Source: Trissonchulus latispiculum (Eukaryota; Nematoda; Enoplea; Enoplida; Ironidae). Taken from it: DNA of 64,000 nucleotides. This document shows positions 51,926 to 63,219 of the stretch, one piece after another. Location of the stretch: assembly GCA_030248195.1 (NCBI GenBank), contig JASAND010021206.1, positions 25,401 through 89,400 of the forward strand. The letters are read 5' to 3'. Numbering within the stretch: position 1 is the first letter of the stretch; every line of letters begins with the position of its first letter. The notes below the pieces were generated by a model. It had not been told where the DNA came from and did not search any database. It saw only the letters and a program-made list of their open reading frames with translations. The position numbers and the translations under genes are program-made.

Positions 51926-54167
51926 ATTTGTTGAACTTTGTAGTTGTTTAATTTTCGTTAACCAGGAATAAGTAAGGCAGAACCAGGTGACTCCCCATTT
52001 TCTCTATTTCCTCAAAAAGCCAGTTCCGTACAGTAACCCTGTCTAGGTGTTGGAGCGGACCTTCGGGAAAGCAGTGTCCAACATTCGGGGACTCACCCAT
52101 AGACCGACCCCAGGTTTATTTCAGTTAATAAGTGTTTGTTTGTAGTTTAATTGATTTGTGATTTGATAATCCGTTTGTAAGGACGGATAAAGAGTCGCAC
52201 AGCACAAGCATATAGACGCACGAGAAAGCATATAGGTAGTTAATTAGCAGAGTGTTGGAGACAGTGTAATAGTAAGATAATAGAGACAGAGTGTGATAAA
52301 AAGAAGAAGAAGAGGTACAACCGAACCTTGTCCCTAAACCATACATAAATTGGGTAATATTATCCTAAATTAGGATAATATTATTAATAAACTAAAGACG
52401 GTAACTGGCAACCCTGGTACAGTAAAATGAACACTGTACTGATCTGTAATTTGTATTTGTTTTGCACAGTTTGTAACGACCCCTGGTATTAACTCTTGTT
52501 CTATTGTAATTAGCAGTGAGTGTACTCAGTATAACTGTACAAGTTGTAATAAACAATTGGTGTGTCAGACTTAGAGTCTCAGAGTATCACAGAGAGGCGC
52601 GATTGTCTCTGAAAGTCAGGCGCGTTAGCCAAAGGATCGGATCAGGACTACTCAAGGTAAGTTCTGGTCAGGAATCAGAAGACTCATCATCAGTCCAGCG
52701 ATCAAGTCAAAGCAAGTGCCGACCCCTCTTGCTGATCAGCTGGAATCCAGTGCACCCAAACGAACTCACAAAGAAGACCCCTTCAAAGGTTGGCTGCAGG
52801 GAATCTCTGATTTTGGAACACCACCTTTCGAAGATCCGGTGCCTAAGTCTACTTCAATAAGTGGACGTGCTGACCTTCCGTGTAATCAAGTGCAGAGCGA
52901 CTTCTGACACTAGACCGGAGAGCAGAGCGATTTTTGACTCCGGATCCTAGCAACTTCATTACACATTGCTTGTGCAAACGGTCAACGTCTGCGCCAGAGA
53001 GATCGCATCAACAACGTGGAGAAAATGCATTAAATGCCGAAATATACCAAGTCGGAGGCCATAGTAAGATTGGTGCTCGGGTCGTAAGATGTGCTAAGTA
53101 GCACGATGGGGGGTCTGTAGGTTGCAGACCCCTGTGCATATCAAGAGCTCATGACTAGAAAAGACAGATAATATGGGGATTCAAGGAAGTACAGTTGTAA
53201 TTCTGCTCCTGCTCATTTAAGCTAAGTTGTTTCCTCTTTTTTGTTAGCTTTTGTTGAATTTGCTGATCAGCAGATGCTTTCCCTGAAGGTTTTGCTGCAA
53301 TCAAGTCAGCATAGTTTTAGTAAAACTTCAATTCTGTAAACTCAAAATAATTCTGTAAGTATTGGAAGATTTGCTGAAAAGAATTAATTTAATTTTAATT
53401 GCAGTTAACTTTTAAGGTTTTTTACTCATAGGCATGGGTGGGCGAAAAAGGTCCCCTGTGTCTATGCGTACAATAACCTTTGATAAATTTCCTTGAAATC
53501 CGCGGACTTTTCACTCTTTCTTCCCTGAGCGCTCGCTTTCCCCTCCCGCCTCTTTTCTGCTGCCGTGTTTTTTCACCCAAGGCTTACGAGCAAGCCAACT
53601 AGTTTTCAGCCATCTTCGTCACTGTTGTCAAGCGGGGGGCAACAGTAGTCGGAAAGGACGACTACAGTTGCCTTGGGGGTGACTGCGATAACCGCACGGC
53701 AGTCTGGTTTGGGGGCCAAGTTTTCTATCCTTGGTCTTCGCTTCTCCGCTTCTTGGCTTTTAGTCCGCGGAGAGCAGCATCTTTCGGTTCACAAGATGAA
53801 CCACAATGATGCTGAACCACTTACAAAAAAAACGGTCAACGTAAATCAGCCCACATGTAAAATAATCTGTAACTTTTGGTAGAAACCACGTACACAACAG
53901 ACATGCAGATCATTTTAAAGCGCGTTTTGTGCTCTTTCACGTGGTAGAGTAAAATTTAATATATAAAGCTTAAATAAGATTTTGATTGTTTGCGCATTCG
54001 CGAAGCCAGGATGGCAGCTAGCCAATTATACACTCTCTGACACAAATACTTTGCTCACGCCATCCAGATTTGCTATACCCAATGTTTTGTCAATTGCTTC
54101 ATCCATGGAAAAACTAGAATCCTAAAACTAAAAAGTAGAAAATCCCGGAGCGGTACTACCACCTTAA

Positions 54168-54568
54168 AGTAGCTGTATAGAATAATGTATAATAGCCGGT
54201 TACGCTGAGGCGTAGCCGGAAAAATACCCGATAGAAACCGGCACCTTAAACCACGTCGAATTTCACGTGGCTCTTCTTTATATTTTGCAAAATGGCAAGG
54301 ACGTTTAGTGGTCTTATACCGTTTAGTGGTCTTATACTACTATATATGAATATTTTTGAAAATCTGGGATTTGAACAAACGCTAAATATTGTCTCTCACA
54401 TTAATACTGAAATTATCCAAAACTAGGTAAAAATAATGAAAAGATGGGAAAAATAGGAATTTTCACCAAACGGAGGGGTCGCCGACCCTCTTCCTAAAAC
54501 ATTTTTCCAACTTCTCCCCCAAAATCGGCCTTCGGCCGATCTCCCACAAAAAAGTTTCAAACCCCAAC
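54168..54568. mobile_element. fragments of G/C-tract MITEs
   Basis: GCCGGTTACGCTGAGGCGTAGCCGG-type hairpin at about 54194, and GGAGGGGTCGCCGACCC plus CGGCCTTCGGCCGA at 54475-54545, as in the 16.6-kb MITE. No intact ends. Confidence 0.4.
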
Positions 54569-54572
54569 TTAA

Positions 54573-55553
54573 GGTGCTGGTATCCTTTTGTGTAGTGCTT
54601 CTGTCGTGGTTGTTTTAAACACTATAACTTTTGCAATTCTGAGACTTGGAAACAGCTCTATACATCGTTTTAAAGCTTATTATCTGTACATTCACATGAG
54701 CTTACGAAACTGGCAAAATTAGCAAAAAAACTAGCAGAACTTTTCTGACTTGCTGACATTTAACAGGATGAATATAGACCAAAGATTTTCGAACATCGAT
54801 TTCTCAAAACTGAAGAATCAGCCAAAATTTATTTTTGTACCATTATATGAAGGACATATGGGCCGAGGAAAGTTTTCTTGGATTTGGCTCAGCAGGTCTT
54901 AACGTTCGAGAAAAAAGGCCAAATGCACGGTAACACGAAATTTCGCAACTTCGCATTGAGTTTTCTTGCTAGTGTATACGTTTTAGCCCAAACCAAGAAA
55001 AACGACCCTCCACAGAAGTACGAATTTCGATTCTGCCAAAAATCTCCGGAATCCGTCGAGTAGTTTTTGACAAATCGATGTTCGAAACAAAATAATCGCA
55101 GTTTTGCCAAAATGGTTTTTCGGCCAAATCTCTAGCTTAAAACAATAAAGTCCGGCTAATAGGCATTCATAAAATGGGCATTTGGACGCTGTACCGATTG
55201 AGTATAAATAAGCCAACTTTGTCCTTGACATGTGGCATTAATTTTGAAAAAACTGATTTCCTCAAAAATAGCAATTTTTGACCCTCAAAACAGTTTTTTG
55301 CATATACTGACTTAACCACTCAAAGTAGCTCAAAGGTTGTAATAGCAAAAATGTGCATTTTCGTGTCCTATTTCCAGCCATAACAACCAATCACATGTCT
55401 TGTCTACCTGCTGGGAGCCTAAGGCCAAAAACCAAAACTTTCTTATCTTTTGACCTAAAAATACGGGACTGGTCCCAGAATGTTAAAGAGCACGGAAATG
55501 GGTTATTTCGTAAGTTTCAGCCATTATGAGTGAAAAATAAGGAAACCAGCAGC
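54573..55553. mobile_element. TTAA element, GGTGCTGGTATCC terminus (family member 2)
   Basis: 981 bp. Left GGTGCTGGTATCCTTTTG, right (inward) GCTGCTGGTTTCCTTATT, flanked by TTAA on both sides (54569-54572, 55554-55557). Relative of 44098-45045. No transposase. Confidence 0.75.
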
Positions 55554-55616
55554 TTAAAGTTTTGAAAATTTTTAGCCAAAATTTCAAAATTTTTTCAGAA
55601 GAGATTTGAGTCTTAA

Positions 55617-56598
55617 GGTGGTGATTCCTTTTGGGCACATATTGTTATTTGGCGGCGTAAATCAAGATGAAATTTGATGAAACTTTCCGAAATAAGTTCT
55701 TTTAGCGTTCTAACACCCTCCGCGCAATCCCGATTCAAAAATTCGAGATTTCCGGTCAGAGTGGTTTTTCCCAATTTCTGAACGTTTGGCAGCGGCTATA
55801 AAGCTATGACTATGTTCATTCGAAAGATCTCATTGAGCTTCATATTTTTGCTTTTTAAAGCAAGTTTCTAGCTTTTCTCTACCGTGAGATATAGCCGATT
55901 TTCTTGTTTTGGCGTCGAAAACTTGTCATTTTTGCAGAAATCAAATAATCCAACATTTCTTGAACTACGCAAGCCGCAAAATCAAACTAAGGGCGTCGAT
56001 CTGAAGGTCTCACAGGGACAAATTATCCGACGCATGATCACTTTCCAACTGCTATCCTGTAGGCTGCTATCATAAAAAATGTAGTTTTTGCAAAAACACG
56101 ACTAATTTTTTTCCAAAGATTGTAGAGCATTCACCATGCAAGCTGGAGGGCTGCTACTGAACAAATGTGTTCTGCACAAGTATACCCAGGGACGATTTTT
56201 TAGTTGCCCCGATTGCTGCTTTCTAGCTAAAGTAATCGCTTGACAGATTTGGACAAAGTAGGCAAAATAAAGGTTACGCACACATTTCAGCTCATTTCTC
56301 TATAACGAAGAGCGATTTCACAATAAATAAAAAATCGACCCCAGCTATTTGATGGAGGTATCGAATGATATAACCGATGTCTCGCGAAAAAATTTACTTG
56401 AGTCTGCAAAAATTCTGGAAAATTATACTTCTTCTAAAATGTGTTAAAAATATTTTATAAAAGTAATATTAGTTTCATGGCATGCATTAAAAAGAGAAAC
56501 TGTTAAGCTACATTTTGATATAAAAATGGCTTCTTAACTCCAAGTAATGAATGAGTAATAATGCTGCAAACTTTATGTGACCAAAGGGAATCACCACC
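55617..56598. mobile_element. TTAA element, GGTGGTGATTCC terminus (family member 3)
   Basis: 982 bp. Left GGTGGTGATTCCTTTTGGGC, right (inward) GGTGGTGATTCCCTTTGGTC, with ~26 bp of matched terminus and TTAA on both sides (55613-55616, 56599-56602). Interior differs from member 2 although the length is the same. No ORF of note. Confidence 0.8.
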
Positions 56599-56629
56599 TT
56601 AAACAACTTTGAGAACATTTTTCGATTCT

Positions 56630-56745
56630 GTAAAGAAAAAGCGAAATTTTTCCAACCCCCCTCGAAAATTCTTCTTACCCCACCCCCAAATCGATTTTTT
56701 TCGACCCCCGTCCCGTCCCATTTTTTGCCAGCCACAGCCACACCA
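56630..56745. mobile_element. inverted fragment of the GTGGCTGGCG MITE family
   Basis: CCCCACCCCCAAATCGATTT and TTTTTTGCCAGCCACA are the reverse complement of the 57930 MITE start. Confidence 0.55.
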
Positions 56746-56906
56746 TACTGCTGTCATAATTTAGCCAAGCTTTTAAAAATGTTGCAATGCCCATTTTTGC
56801 GCCAAAAACTGTAAACAGATAAGAGATATATACAGTGGAACTGTTATCAATGGAACCGCCATTTCAAGTATTACGGAACCCTGGAGTTAGAAGTTAGAAG
56901 AGTTTT

Positions 56907-56907
<1 letters not shown>

Positions 56908-56967
<60 letters not shown>

Positions 56968-56975
56968 CATACATA

Positions 56976-57050
<75 letters not shown>
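56908..57050. repeat. (TA)n microsatellite with ATAC variants
   Basis: About 140 bp of alternating TA with a few C/G interruptions near 56950-56985. Confidence 0.9.
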
Positions 57051-57051
<1 letters not shown>

Positions 57052-57790
57052 CTTTTGAATTAGAGCAGTTTGCAATTCTTATCCGAAGACCCCACTTTTC
57101 AGCTGCGAGAAACCTTGGCCAATTTCCGCTGTTTGCTTGAAATAAAATTTTTTTAAAACTTTTCGGGGCCTAATCAAAATTCTACTTCCAAGATACTGCA
57201 GTTCATAATCACCTAAATATATACAAAATTTACAGATCCTTGACCGTTCGCCGAGAGATTTTTTGGCGCAAGAATAAAATTACCACGTATTCTGTTTACT
57301 TAACGTATTTAACGTTAATTTAAATATTTAAATATAAATTTAACATATTTAAATTACCGCGTATTTAACACACGCGGACCTCAACTTTGAAGTGAAATTA
57401 CTGAATAACCATGAATGAAAAGGTACAAGTTTAATTTTAAAAATAAGTTAAAATATCCCACTCAAAGATTAGTATTTGTGAAAATGAGCGAATTCGGATA
57501 TGGTCGAAAAAGTGGCAAAAAATAGAACTCCCCCTACCAAAATTTTTCTTACCACTTTTTCTGTTTTCACCTCTTCCTTTGTTGCCAGACCCCTTCCTAC
57601 TTTTTTCGGATTCCCACCCCCACTTTTTTGTTGTTGTCGAATTCGCTGAAAAACGTTATTTTAAACTAAAAATCAACAATATTGCTTCATTTTTGTTCAT
57701 TTAGTCGAAAAAAATTAGATTTTTGCAAAAAAATTTGAATTTTTTCCAAAAAATTTCGAATTTTTACTAATTTTGAGGCAAACTTTTCAA
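57051..57790. other. intergenic, no feature recognised
   Basis: AT-rich; degraded C-rich MITE fragment at 57525-57630. No gene. Confidence 0.4.
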
Positions 57791-57929
57791 AATTTTGAGG
57801 GTGGGGGTCTGGCAAATTTGGGTGGGTGGGGTCTGGGATTTGGCCATTTGGGGGTGGGGTCTGCCTCCAAAATTTCGAGGGTGGGGTCGGCACTTTTCCA
57901 TTTGGGGGAAGGGGTTCCCCCCCCCCACC

Positions 57930-58386
57930 CATAGGTGTGGCTGGCGAAAAAAGTGGGGGTGGGGGTTCAGAAAAAAGTAGGGAGGGGGTTTGGCGAAAAA
58001 AGGGGGAGGGGGGGTCGCGAAAAGTCGATTTGGGGGGAGGGGTAAGAAAAATTTTCTTGGGGGGGTCGGCGAAAAATTTCGAAAAAAGTCGGTTTTTCGT
58101 TAAAAAAATGAAAAATTTTCTCAATTTACAGCTATTTTTAACGATTTTTAGCTTAATTAAGCGAATTCTAGCAATTTTCCGCTAATTTTTGGAATTTTTT
58201 GGAAAAATTTGGAATTTTTAGCTAAAAATTTTCAAAAATTTAGGTAGGGGTTTGAAAATTTTTAGGGGGGAGGGCTCTGAAAAAATCGATTTGGGGGGAG
58301 GGGTAGGAAAAAATTTTTAGGGGGGGTTGGCGACCCCACCATTTGGGGGGAGGGGTCCCCCCCAACTCCCCCCAAACACACCTATG
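57930..58386. mobile_element. G-tract MITE with 8-bp target duplication CCCCCACC
   Basis: Left CATAGGTGTGGCTGGCG, right ACACACCTATG, flanked by CCCCCACC (57922-57929, 58387-58394). 457 bp. Interior has the family blocks TCGATTTGGGGGGAGGGG and TCGGTTTTTCGTTAAAAA. Same CATAGGTGT terminus as the MITE inside Merlin, hence one hAT-type group. It sits next to a GGGTGGGGTCTGG repeat (57795-57920). Confidence 0.75.
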
Positions 58387-58429
58387 CCCCCACCCCCCCA
58401 GGTACACCTATGGAATGGTTGTCGCTCCT

Positions 58430-58780
58430 TCCGGCCCCAGAAATGCGTTCCCCCCCTAGACTTGGGTCGCCCCCCGCGCCCGCCCCCACAATGGCCCCCT
58501 AGGATTCGGACCTTCCCGCCCCCAGAACTCTAAAGTGCCCGGAAAAATAGGGTTTTGAGGGAAAATTTTGAAAATTTTTTCCGGCTTCGCCGGGTGTTTA
58601 CACATTTTTAAACATTTTTTAGCTATTTTAAGCTTAAATTTAAGTTGAAAATAGTTAATTTTTAGCTCAGCAGCAAAATATAGCTATTTTTAGGCGTTTT
58701 TCGAAAAATTTTTCTCCCCCCCAGAAATCCGAGCCTCCTCCCCAAACCTGCCTGAAATTTTTGCCTAGGAAAAAGCCAGG
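58430..58780. mobile_element. MITE of the CTTCGCCGG family
   Basis: Contains CCGGCTTCGCCGGGTGTTTA and the same ~200 bp that follows it in the 10100 copy, ending TAGGAAAAAGCCAG. Left terminus not preserved. Confidence 0.6.
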
Positions 58781-59039
58781 GGGGGGTCTGGGTCTGGGGG
58801 TGCAGCTGCCCATGGTCAGTATAGCAAGGTTAACAACAAAAAAATCAAAATTCGGTTTTGTGGCTGGAATTTTCGCAAAACTAAACCAAATCGATTACTT
58901 TGAGGACTCTGAATAGGCCTTGGGCTAAGCTTTAAATCACCCTAGTTTCGCTGCTCTACGACCTACCAGTAGTTGCAGTAAGCGAAAGTTTATGATTTTT
59001 TGTTAACGAATCACCACTTTAATAGCCTTAATAACACCC

Positions 59040-59290
59040 CCATCACATTTCGTGGGTCGACCACCAACCACAAAGTTTGGGAACGAATTCAAACTTAAGC
59101 TTGGATCAATTGTGCCTGGGTGGCTCAATCGGTAGAGCGTCGGTCTAGTTAACCGAAGGTTGTGGGTTCGATCCCCACCTCAGACCCGAATGTTTCGGGT
59201 CTGTGGTGCTGTAGTGACAGACAACTTTCTTTCTTTCGTCTATTATCTTGTATCTTTCCAAAATTTACCCCCCCCCAGACCCAAAGTTCC
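59040..59290 (+). mobile_element. tRNA-headed SINE-like unit, single copy
   Basis: Leader GGGAACGAATTCAAACTTAA, tRNA-like body (59114-59186), then a trailer CCGAATGTTTCGGGTC and TGGTGCTGTAGTGACA, the same order as each 262-bp array unit at 6.8-7.7 kb. No poly-A. Shows the unit also exists as a dispersed repeat. Confidence 0.7.
59114..59186 (+). tRNA. tRNA-like body of the SINE-like unit
   Basis: Acceptor GCCTGGG/CTCAGAC (one mismatch), D stem GCTC/GAGC, anticodon stem TCGGT/ACCGA, loop CTAGTTA (anticodon AGT by position, pyrimidine at 37), T stem GTGGG/CCCAC. Diverged from the array copies mainly in the anticodon arm. Probably not a decoding tRNA. Confidence 0.5.
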
Positions 59291-59983
59291 AGGGAAACTA
59301 TGCACTTAACCTTGAGAAAAATTTTAAAAATTAAGTTTCATTTGGGTTGTCGATCCCTATATATATATATGCTAAGTGACAATTTGCCCAAATTTTAGGG
59401 AAGGTTTACAGAATTTCCAAAAAAATCGGTAAATTTTTGCTAGAAATTGAAAGTGTGTTAAAAATTCGGAAACTTTCAGGAAATTTGGTAAAAATTGCCG
59501 ACTGCCATAAATTTTGGTGTCCTAAAAAGATTACCATATTGTTAGGGCCGGTCCCGGGTCCGGGCCCCCGTTCAAAAAATCCTGGCGCCGATACTGGGGA
59601 GGCTGGGGGGCGTCGCCCATAGTTTCACCGGAAATTTTGGTTGGGGGAGGGTAGGGTAAACGTTGAAAATTTGGCGGTCGACTCCGGAAATGAGATGGGG
59701 AGTACCCTCCCCCCCGAATCCGCCCCCCCCCAAATTCGGACCTCAGGAAATTCAAAAAATGGCATACAAACGCAAAACTTTCTGTATTTTAACGCTTTTG
59801 CGTCAAAACAAGACTTGTTTTTATTGTTATAGGCGTTTTTGCACGATTTTAAAGCGATTCTAAGCCAAAATTTGAGGAAACTTTTTCAAAAAGTGACCAT
59901 TTTTGACAAAGTTTAGCTAACTTTTTGCCCCAAAAAAGTGCTGGGAAGGTTCGGGTCGGGGCATTCGGGGGTGCGGTGTGCAA
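59291..59983. other. intergenic with G/C-rich MITE fragments
   Basis: GGTCCCGGGTCCGGGCCCCC and GAGGCTGGGGGGCGTCGCCC around 59550-59620, C tracts at 59710-59735. No intact element or gene. Confidence 0.4.
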
Positions 59984-60361
59984 GGGGTCTAGACCATACA
60001 TTAACATAGGGTCGGATCCTGGGGGGGCTTGTACCATAAGCATAAATTAACGCTAACAGTAATATAAACTCAAAATTTACAAAGAAATTGAAGAAAATTG
60101 CCAATTTTTAGAAAAAATTCAAAATTTTGATCGATTTTTTGGAAAAAATAGGAAATTCTAGTAAAAAATTTCGGCGAAGCCGGAAATTTTTTGGAATTTT
60201 GGTGCGAATACCTATTTTTTCCGGCCATTTCTGCTTACCCCTTGCCCAATTTTTTCTTACCCCTTGCTCCTGGCGGCGATAGGGTTTGTACCTTGTCCGG
60301 GTTGGGGGTGGGCTTGGACCTCCCCCCATACCCCCCTGTGTTAACCTATGGTCTAGACCCC
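59984..60361. mobile_element. MITE with GGGGTCTAGACCATA terminal inverted repeats
   Basis: Left GGGGTCTAGACCATACATTA, right (inward) GGGGTCTAGACCATAGGTTA; match extends about 28 bp with three differences. 378 bp, no ORF. Contains CTTCGCCG-like GGCGAAGCCGG near 60171. Confidence 0.7.
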
Positions 60362-60611
60362 TTTTGGAGTGACAAAAAGGAGATTTTTTGCTATTTTTAT
60401 GGCAAAAACAGCTATTTTTAAAAAAATTTCGCGCCTTCGGCGTGATAATTTACTTTTTGCAAGAAATAAACATTTAATGTACCGTTTTTGGGCAAAAATG
60501 CAAAAAGTCTGCAACTTCTGGGGGGCCCCGCCCCCAGACCCCCCCATTGCATTTTGCCTTGGATCCCCCTTTTCAAAATCCTGGGTGCGGGCCTGGTTCC
60601 GGGGGGGGTAA

Positions 60612-61274
60612 CCAAATGTGGGCACTTATTTAGATGGGGATTTAGATTTAGATTTAGATTTAGATAGCATTTTTTCGCCTTGGTGTTCCCCCTTATGGTT
60701 CGAAAAAATTTTTTGTCTCCGATTTGGCTGAGAAGTTGCCTCAAAGGTACATCGAGGTCGCTGATTTCAAAAATCGAATCGACGGATCGATCCGAACGGT
60801 CGATCGATCAGTAAAATCGATCGATCAAAAACTTTTTGTCTCCGATTTTCGCGAAAAGTCGGCCCGAGGGTAATTCGGGGCCGCTGATTCCGAATCTGCA
60901 GTCGAGATTTTTCGATTGTTCGCCCGCAAAAATAGATTTTCATCGATTTTTCAAAAATTCGACAATAACTCGATTTTGGCAGCTCAGATCGAAATTTCGA
61001 CTGCAGATTCGGAATCGGCGGCCCCGAATTACCCTAGGGGCGACTTTTCGCGAATGGAGACAAAAATTTCTTGATCGGTTGTGATCGATCGATTCTACTG
61101 ATCGATCGATCCATCGGATCGATCTCTCGATTCGATTTGTGAAATCAGCCACCTCGATTTACCCTTGGGGCAACTTCTCAGCCAAATCGGAAACAAAAAA
61201 TTTTTTCGAACCATAAGGGGGGACCAAGGCGAAAAAATCGGGCCCCCCATCTGTAAATAAGTGCCCAAATGTGG
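60612..61274. mobile_element. ~660-bp palindromic foldback element rich in GATCGATC
   Basis: Arms meet near 60943. Left CCAAATGTGGGCACTTATTT corresponds inverted to the right end at 61250-61274. Arm sequence includes TTGTCTCCGATTTTCGCGAA, GATCGATC clusters and GACTGCAGATTCGGAATC; arms match at roughly nine in ten positions. A (TTTAGA)n stretch at 60640-60660 lies in the left arm only. No coding potential. Confidence 0.8.
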
Positions 61275-61680
61275 GGGGAGGAAAAGTCAAAAAATCTGTG
61301 AGGGGGTAAAATCGATCGAAAATTTTTGAGGCGGGGGTACCCCCCATAGTTAGGGAGGTGTACTAAATACTGATGAAGAACTGAAGTGGACATTCCGTTC
61401 CGATCAGATCTGATCTGATCAATTTATATAATTGAACGCCATCACCATCCCATCTTTGGAGAGCCCCTCCCTAAAAAGAGGTGGCTTTAATACGTATCTG
61501 ATAAATTGAGCTTTCTTTTACACTGGAATTTAATTTGTTCTAGTTCTTACGTATATATATATACACATACGTATATTATCCAGACTGGCTATCATGACAT
61601 CTTTTAAACCTAGCATTTTAGTTCAATGGGCCTACTGCAATCAAGATCTCGTCAAGCTTTAAAGTAAGTATGTACGTACG
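61275..61680. other. intergenic, no feature recognised
   Basis: Short palindrome GATCAGATCTGATCTGATC near 61403. No gene. Confidence 0.4.
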
Positions 61681-61927
61681 CTTGTATCATAGGGGTCGCG
61701 GCAGCGACCCCTATAATATGTGTGAAAAGTGGCTGGAGACAGTGTAAAATAAGCTGCGCAAAATCCTGCAAATTGTAGAGCACATCGTGTTTAGTATGTC
61801 TGGGAAGTCTCAGCCCCGTATCACTTACCGTTAAAAAGTTGCGCCCCGGACCGGTTATGGCGGCGATGTTTTTTTCCGGTTTCTCCTATTTGGTGGTTGT
61901 ATTGTACATAATGTTCGTGAACTGTAG

Positions 61928-62299
61928 CCTGGGCTTATTCTAGTAGTCTAGTAGGGGGGTGCCCCCCATAAACACCCTTCCCCCCCAAAATCCCCCCAAA
62001 ACCCTTCCCCCCTTTTGGTATATACCAAGTTTTGCCCTGAAAAAATCGCTCAGAAGGCCAAATTTTCAAAAATTTTTCGGCATCGCCGGAGATTTTTACT
62101 CAATTTTTGCCCTTTTCAACACTAAATCTGCTTATTTTTGCTATAAAAATCAACTTTTATAGTATATGCCAGAAAAATAGCGTTATTTTTAGCATATTTT
62201 TCGAAAAATTTTCGCGCCCCCCGAAAATTCCTTGCCCCTCGGACTTTGGGGGAGGCCAAGGAGTCCCCCCCCAAGAAAAATCCCTAGAATAAGCCCAGG
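61928..62299. mobile_element. nested MITE, 16-bp perfect terminal repeats
   Basis: CCTGGGCTTATTCTAG ... CTAGAATAAGCCCAGG. Inside are C tracts and TTCGGCATCGCCGGAG. Copy 3 of the composite element gives the uninterrupted sequence around GCAGCGGTGGGCC, confirming the insertion. Confidence 0.8.
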
Positions 62300-63219
62300 C
62301 AGCGGTGGGCCAACCTAAAGGGCTATAGGGTCTAGTAGTATATACCCTCTAAAGAATTTAAGAATCAACTTTTTTGCGCCCCAGTGGCGCCGCAAAGTCG
62401 GCTCATAGCGAAAAGTGACCATTTTTGTGGTCGTCGCTCAGGTGGAACGTTACGAGCTGGAGCTGATTTCTTTTTATATTCAAAAATTACATATATTGAA
62501 CTAACTAACGGTCCAGGTTGCGTTTCTCTATCACTTCCCTAGCGACCACAGTGGCCGTCAAAATGGCGAAAATTCGAAAAATGAAAAATCGATATTTCTC
62601 GCTATTCAACTTTGAAAGCTCAAATCTTCCATACAATGGTTTTCTGGCACGGAGAATCGATTTCCGCAGTCAGTTTTACCGTCAGCCCCACCCATCTTGC
62701 TGGGCTGGTTCCACTTTGCCGTCGGGAGGGTCAAGTCGGAAACCGCTTCCTGGAGGTCCATAGTAGGCTCTACCTGGCCTCTCAAAACTTTGTCTATGGG
62801 TTTTATAGTGCTCCCAGCTCATTTCCGGTATTAGTTTTGCCATCTGACGTACCTATTTTGCTGGGCTGATTCCAGTTTGCCGTTTGAAGGGTCAGTCGGG
62901 TGGGGGGTCAAGTTGTCGAAAATAAAGTTTTTCAAAAGTGGTCAGATTTGGTATCAAATGACAGCCCTAAGTGAGCTGAGCAACTTTTGTCATAGAACTG
63001 CGTACGCAAAGTGGCTCTGTAGAGTGCTGTGGTGGGGCGGGGTGGGGACTTAAGCGATTTTTGGGTCTAAAATAAAATTTTTCAAAAGTGCTCAAATTTG
63101 TTGTCAAATGAAAGCCCTAAGTGAACTGAGCAACTTTAGACATGAAACCATCCACCAAAAGTTGCTGTGTCGGATTTATGCCTTTCTCAACCGGAATTTA
63201 AAGGATAGACATAGGTCCA

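Larger units (their letters stand above)
46700..53800. other. hairpin-dense, largely non-coding segment
   Basis: Contains many short near-perfect hairpins in AT-rich DNA, stem 9-14 bp with small loops. Examples: 48307 CCCTTCTGACC/GGTCAGAAGGG; 48068 GCTTCCAGAAATTTCTGGAA; 48139 CCAGTGAGCTG/CAGCTCACTGG; 48704 CCGGCAATT/AATTGCCGG; 48960 AATAATTGC/GCAATTATT; 51387 GGGCCCAAAATG/CATTTTGGGCCC; 52348 TAATATTATCC/GGATAATATTA; 53639 GGCAACAGTAGTCG/CGACTACAGTTGCC. It also has a high density of TAGGTAGG and CAGTCAGT runs. No gene family is recognised. Function unknown. Confidence 0.6.
45817..54163. mobile_element. 8.3-kb region bounded by TTAA and GGTGGTAGTACC inverted termini
   Basis: Left end GGTGGTAGTACCACTACCGG after TTAA (45813-45816); right end reads GGTGGTAGTACCGCTCCGGG inward on the opposite strand, before TTAA (54164-54167). 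About 20 bp of inverted terminus with three mismatches or gaps. No transposase ORF is seen. The flanks (45.8-46.7 and 53.9-54.16 kb) look like ordinary non-autonomous element DNA with a hairpin around CGGGCCGTTTTT/AAAACGGCC; the 46.7-53.8 kb middle is a different, hairpin-dense sequence. Either one large element or a small one with a large insertion. Confidence 0.6.

Noticed and set aside
52516..52907. Overlapping ORFs (114 and 63 codons) as a Gag-like gene
   Set aside because: Protein-like stretches exist, but frames disagree, no domain is recognisable and no flanking repeats define an element.
57687..58124. 145-codon Pro-rich ORF
   Set aside because: Translation of G/C-tract MITE sequence; similar ORFs occur at every copy of the family.
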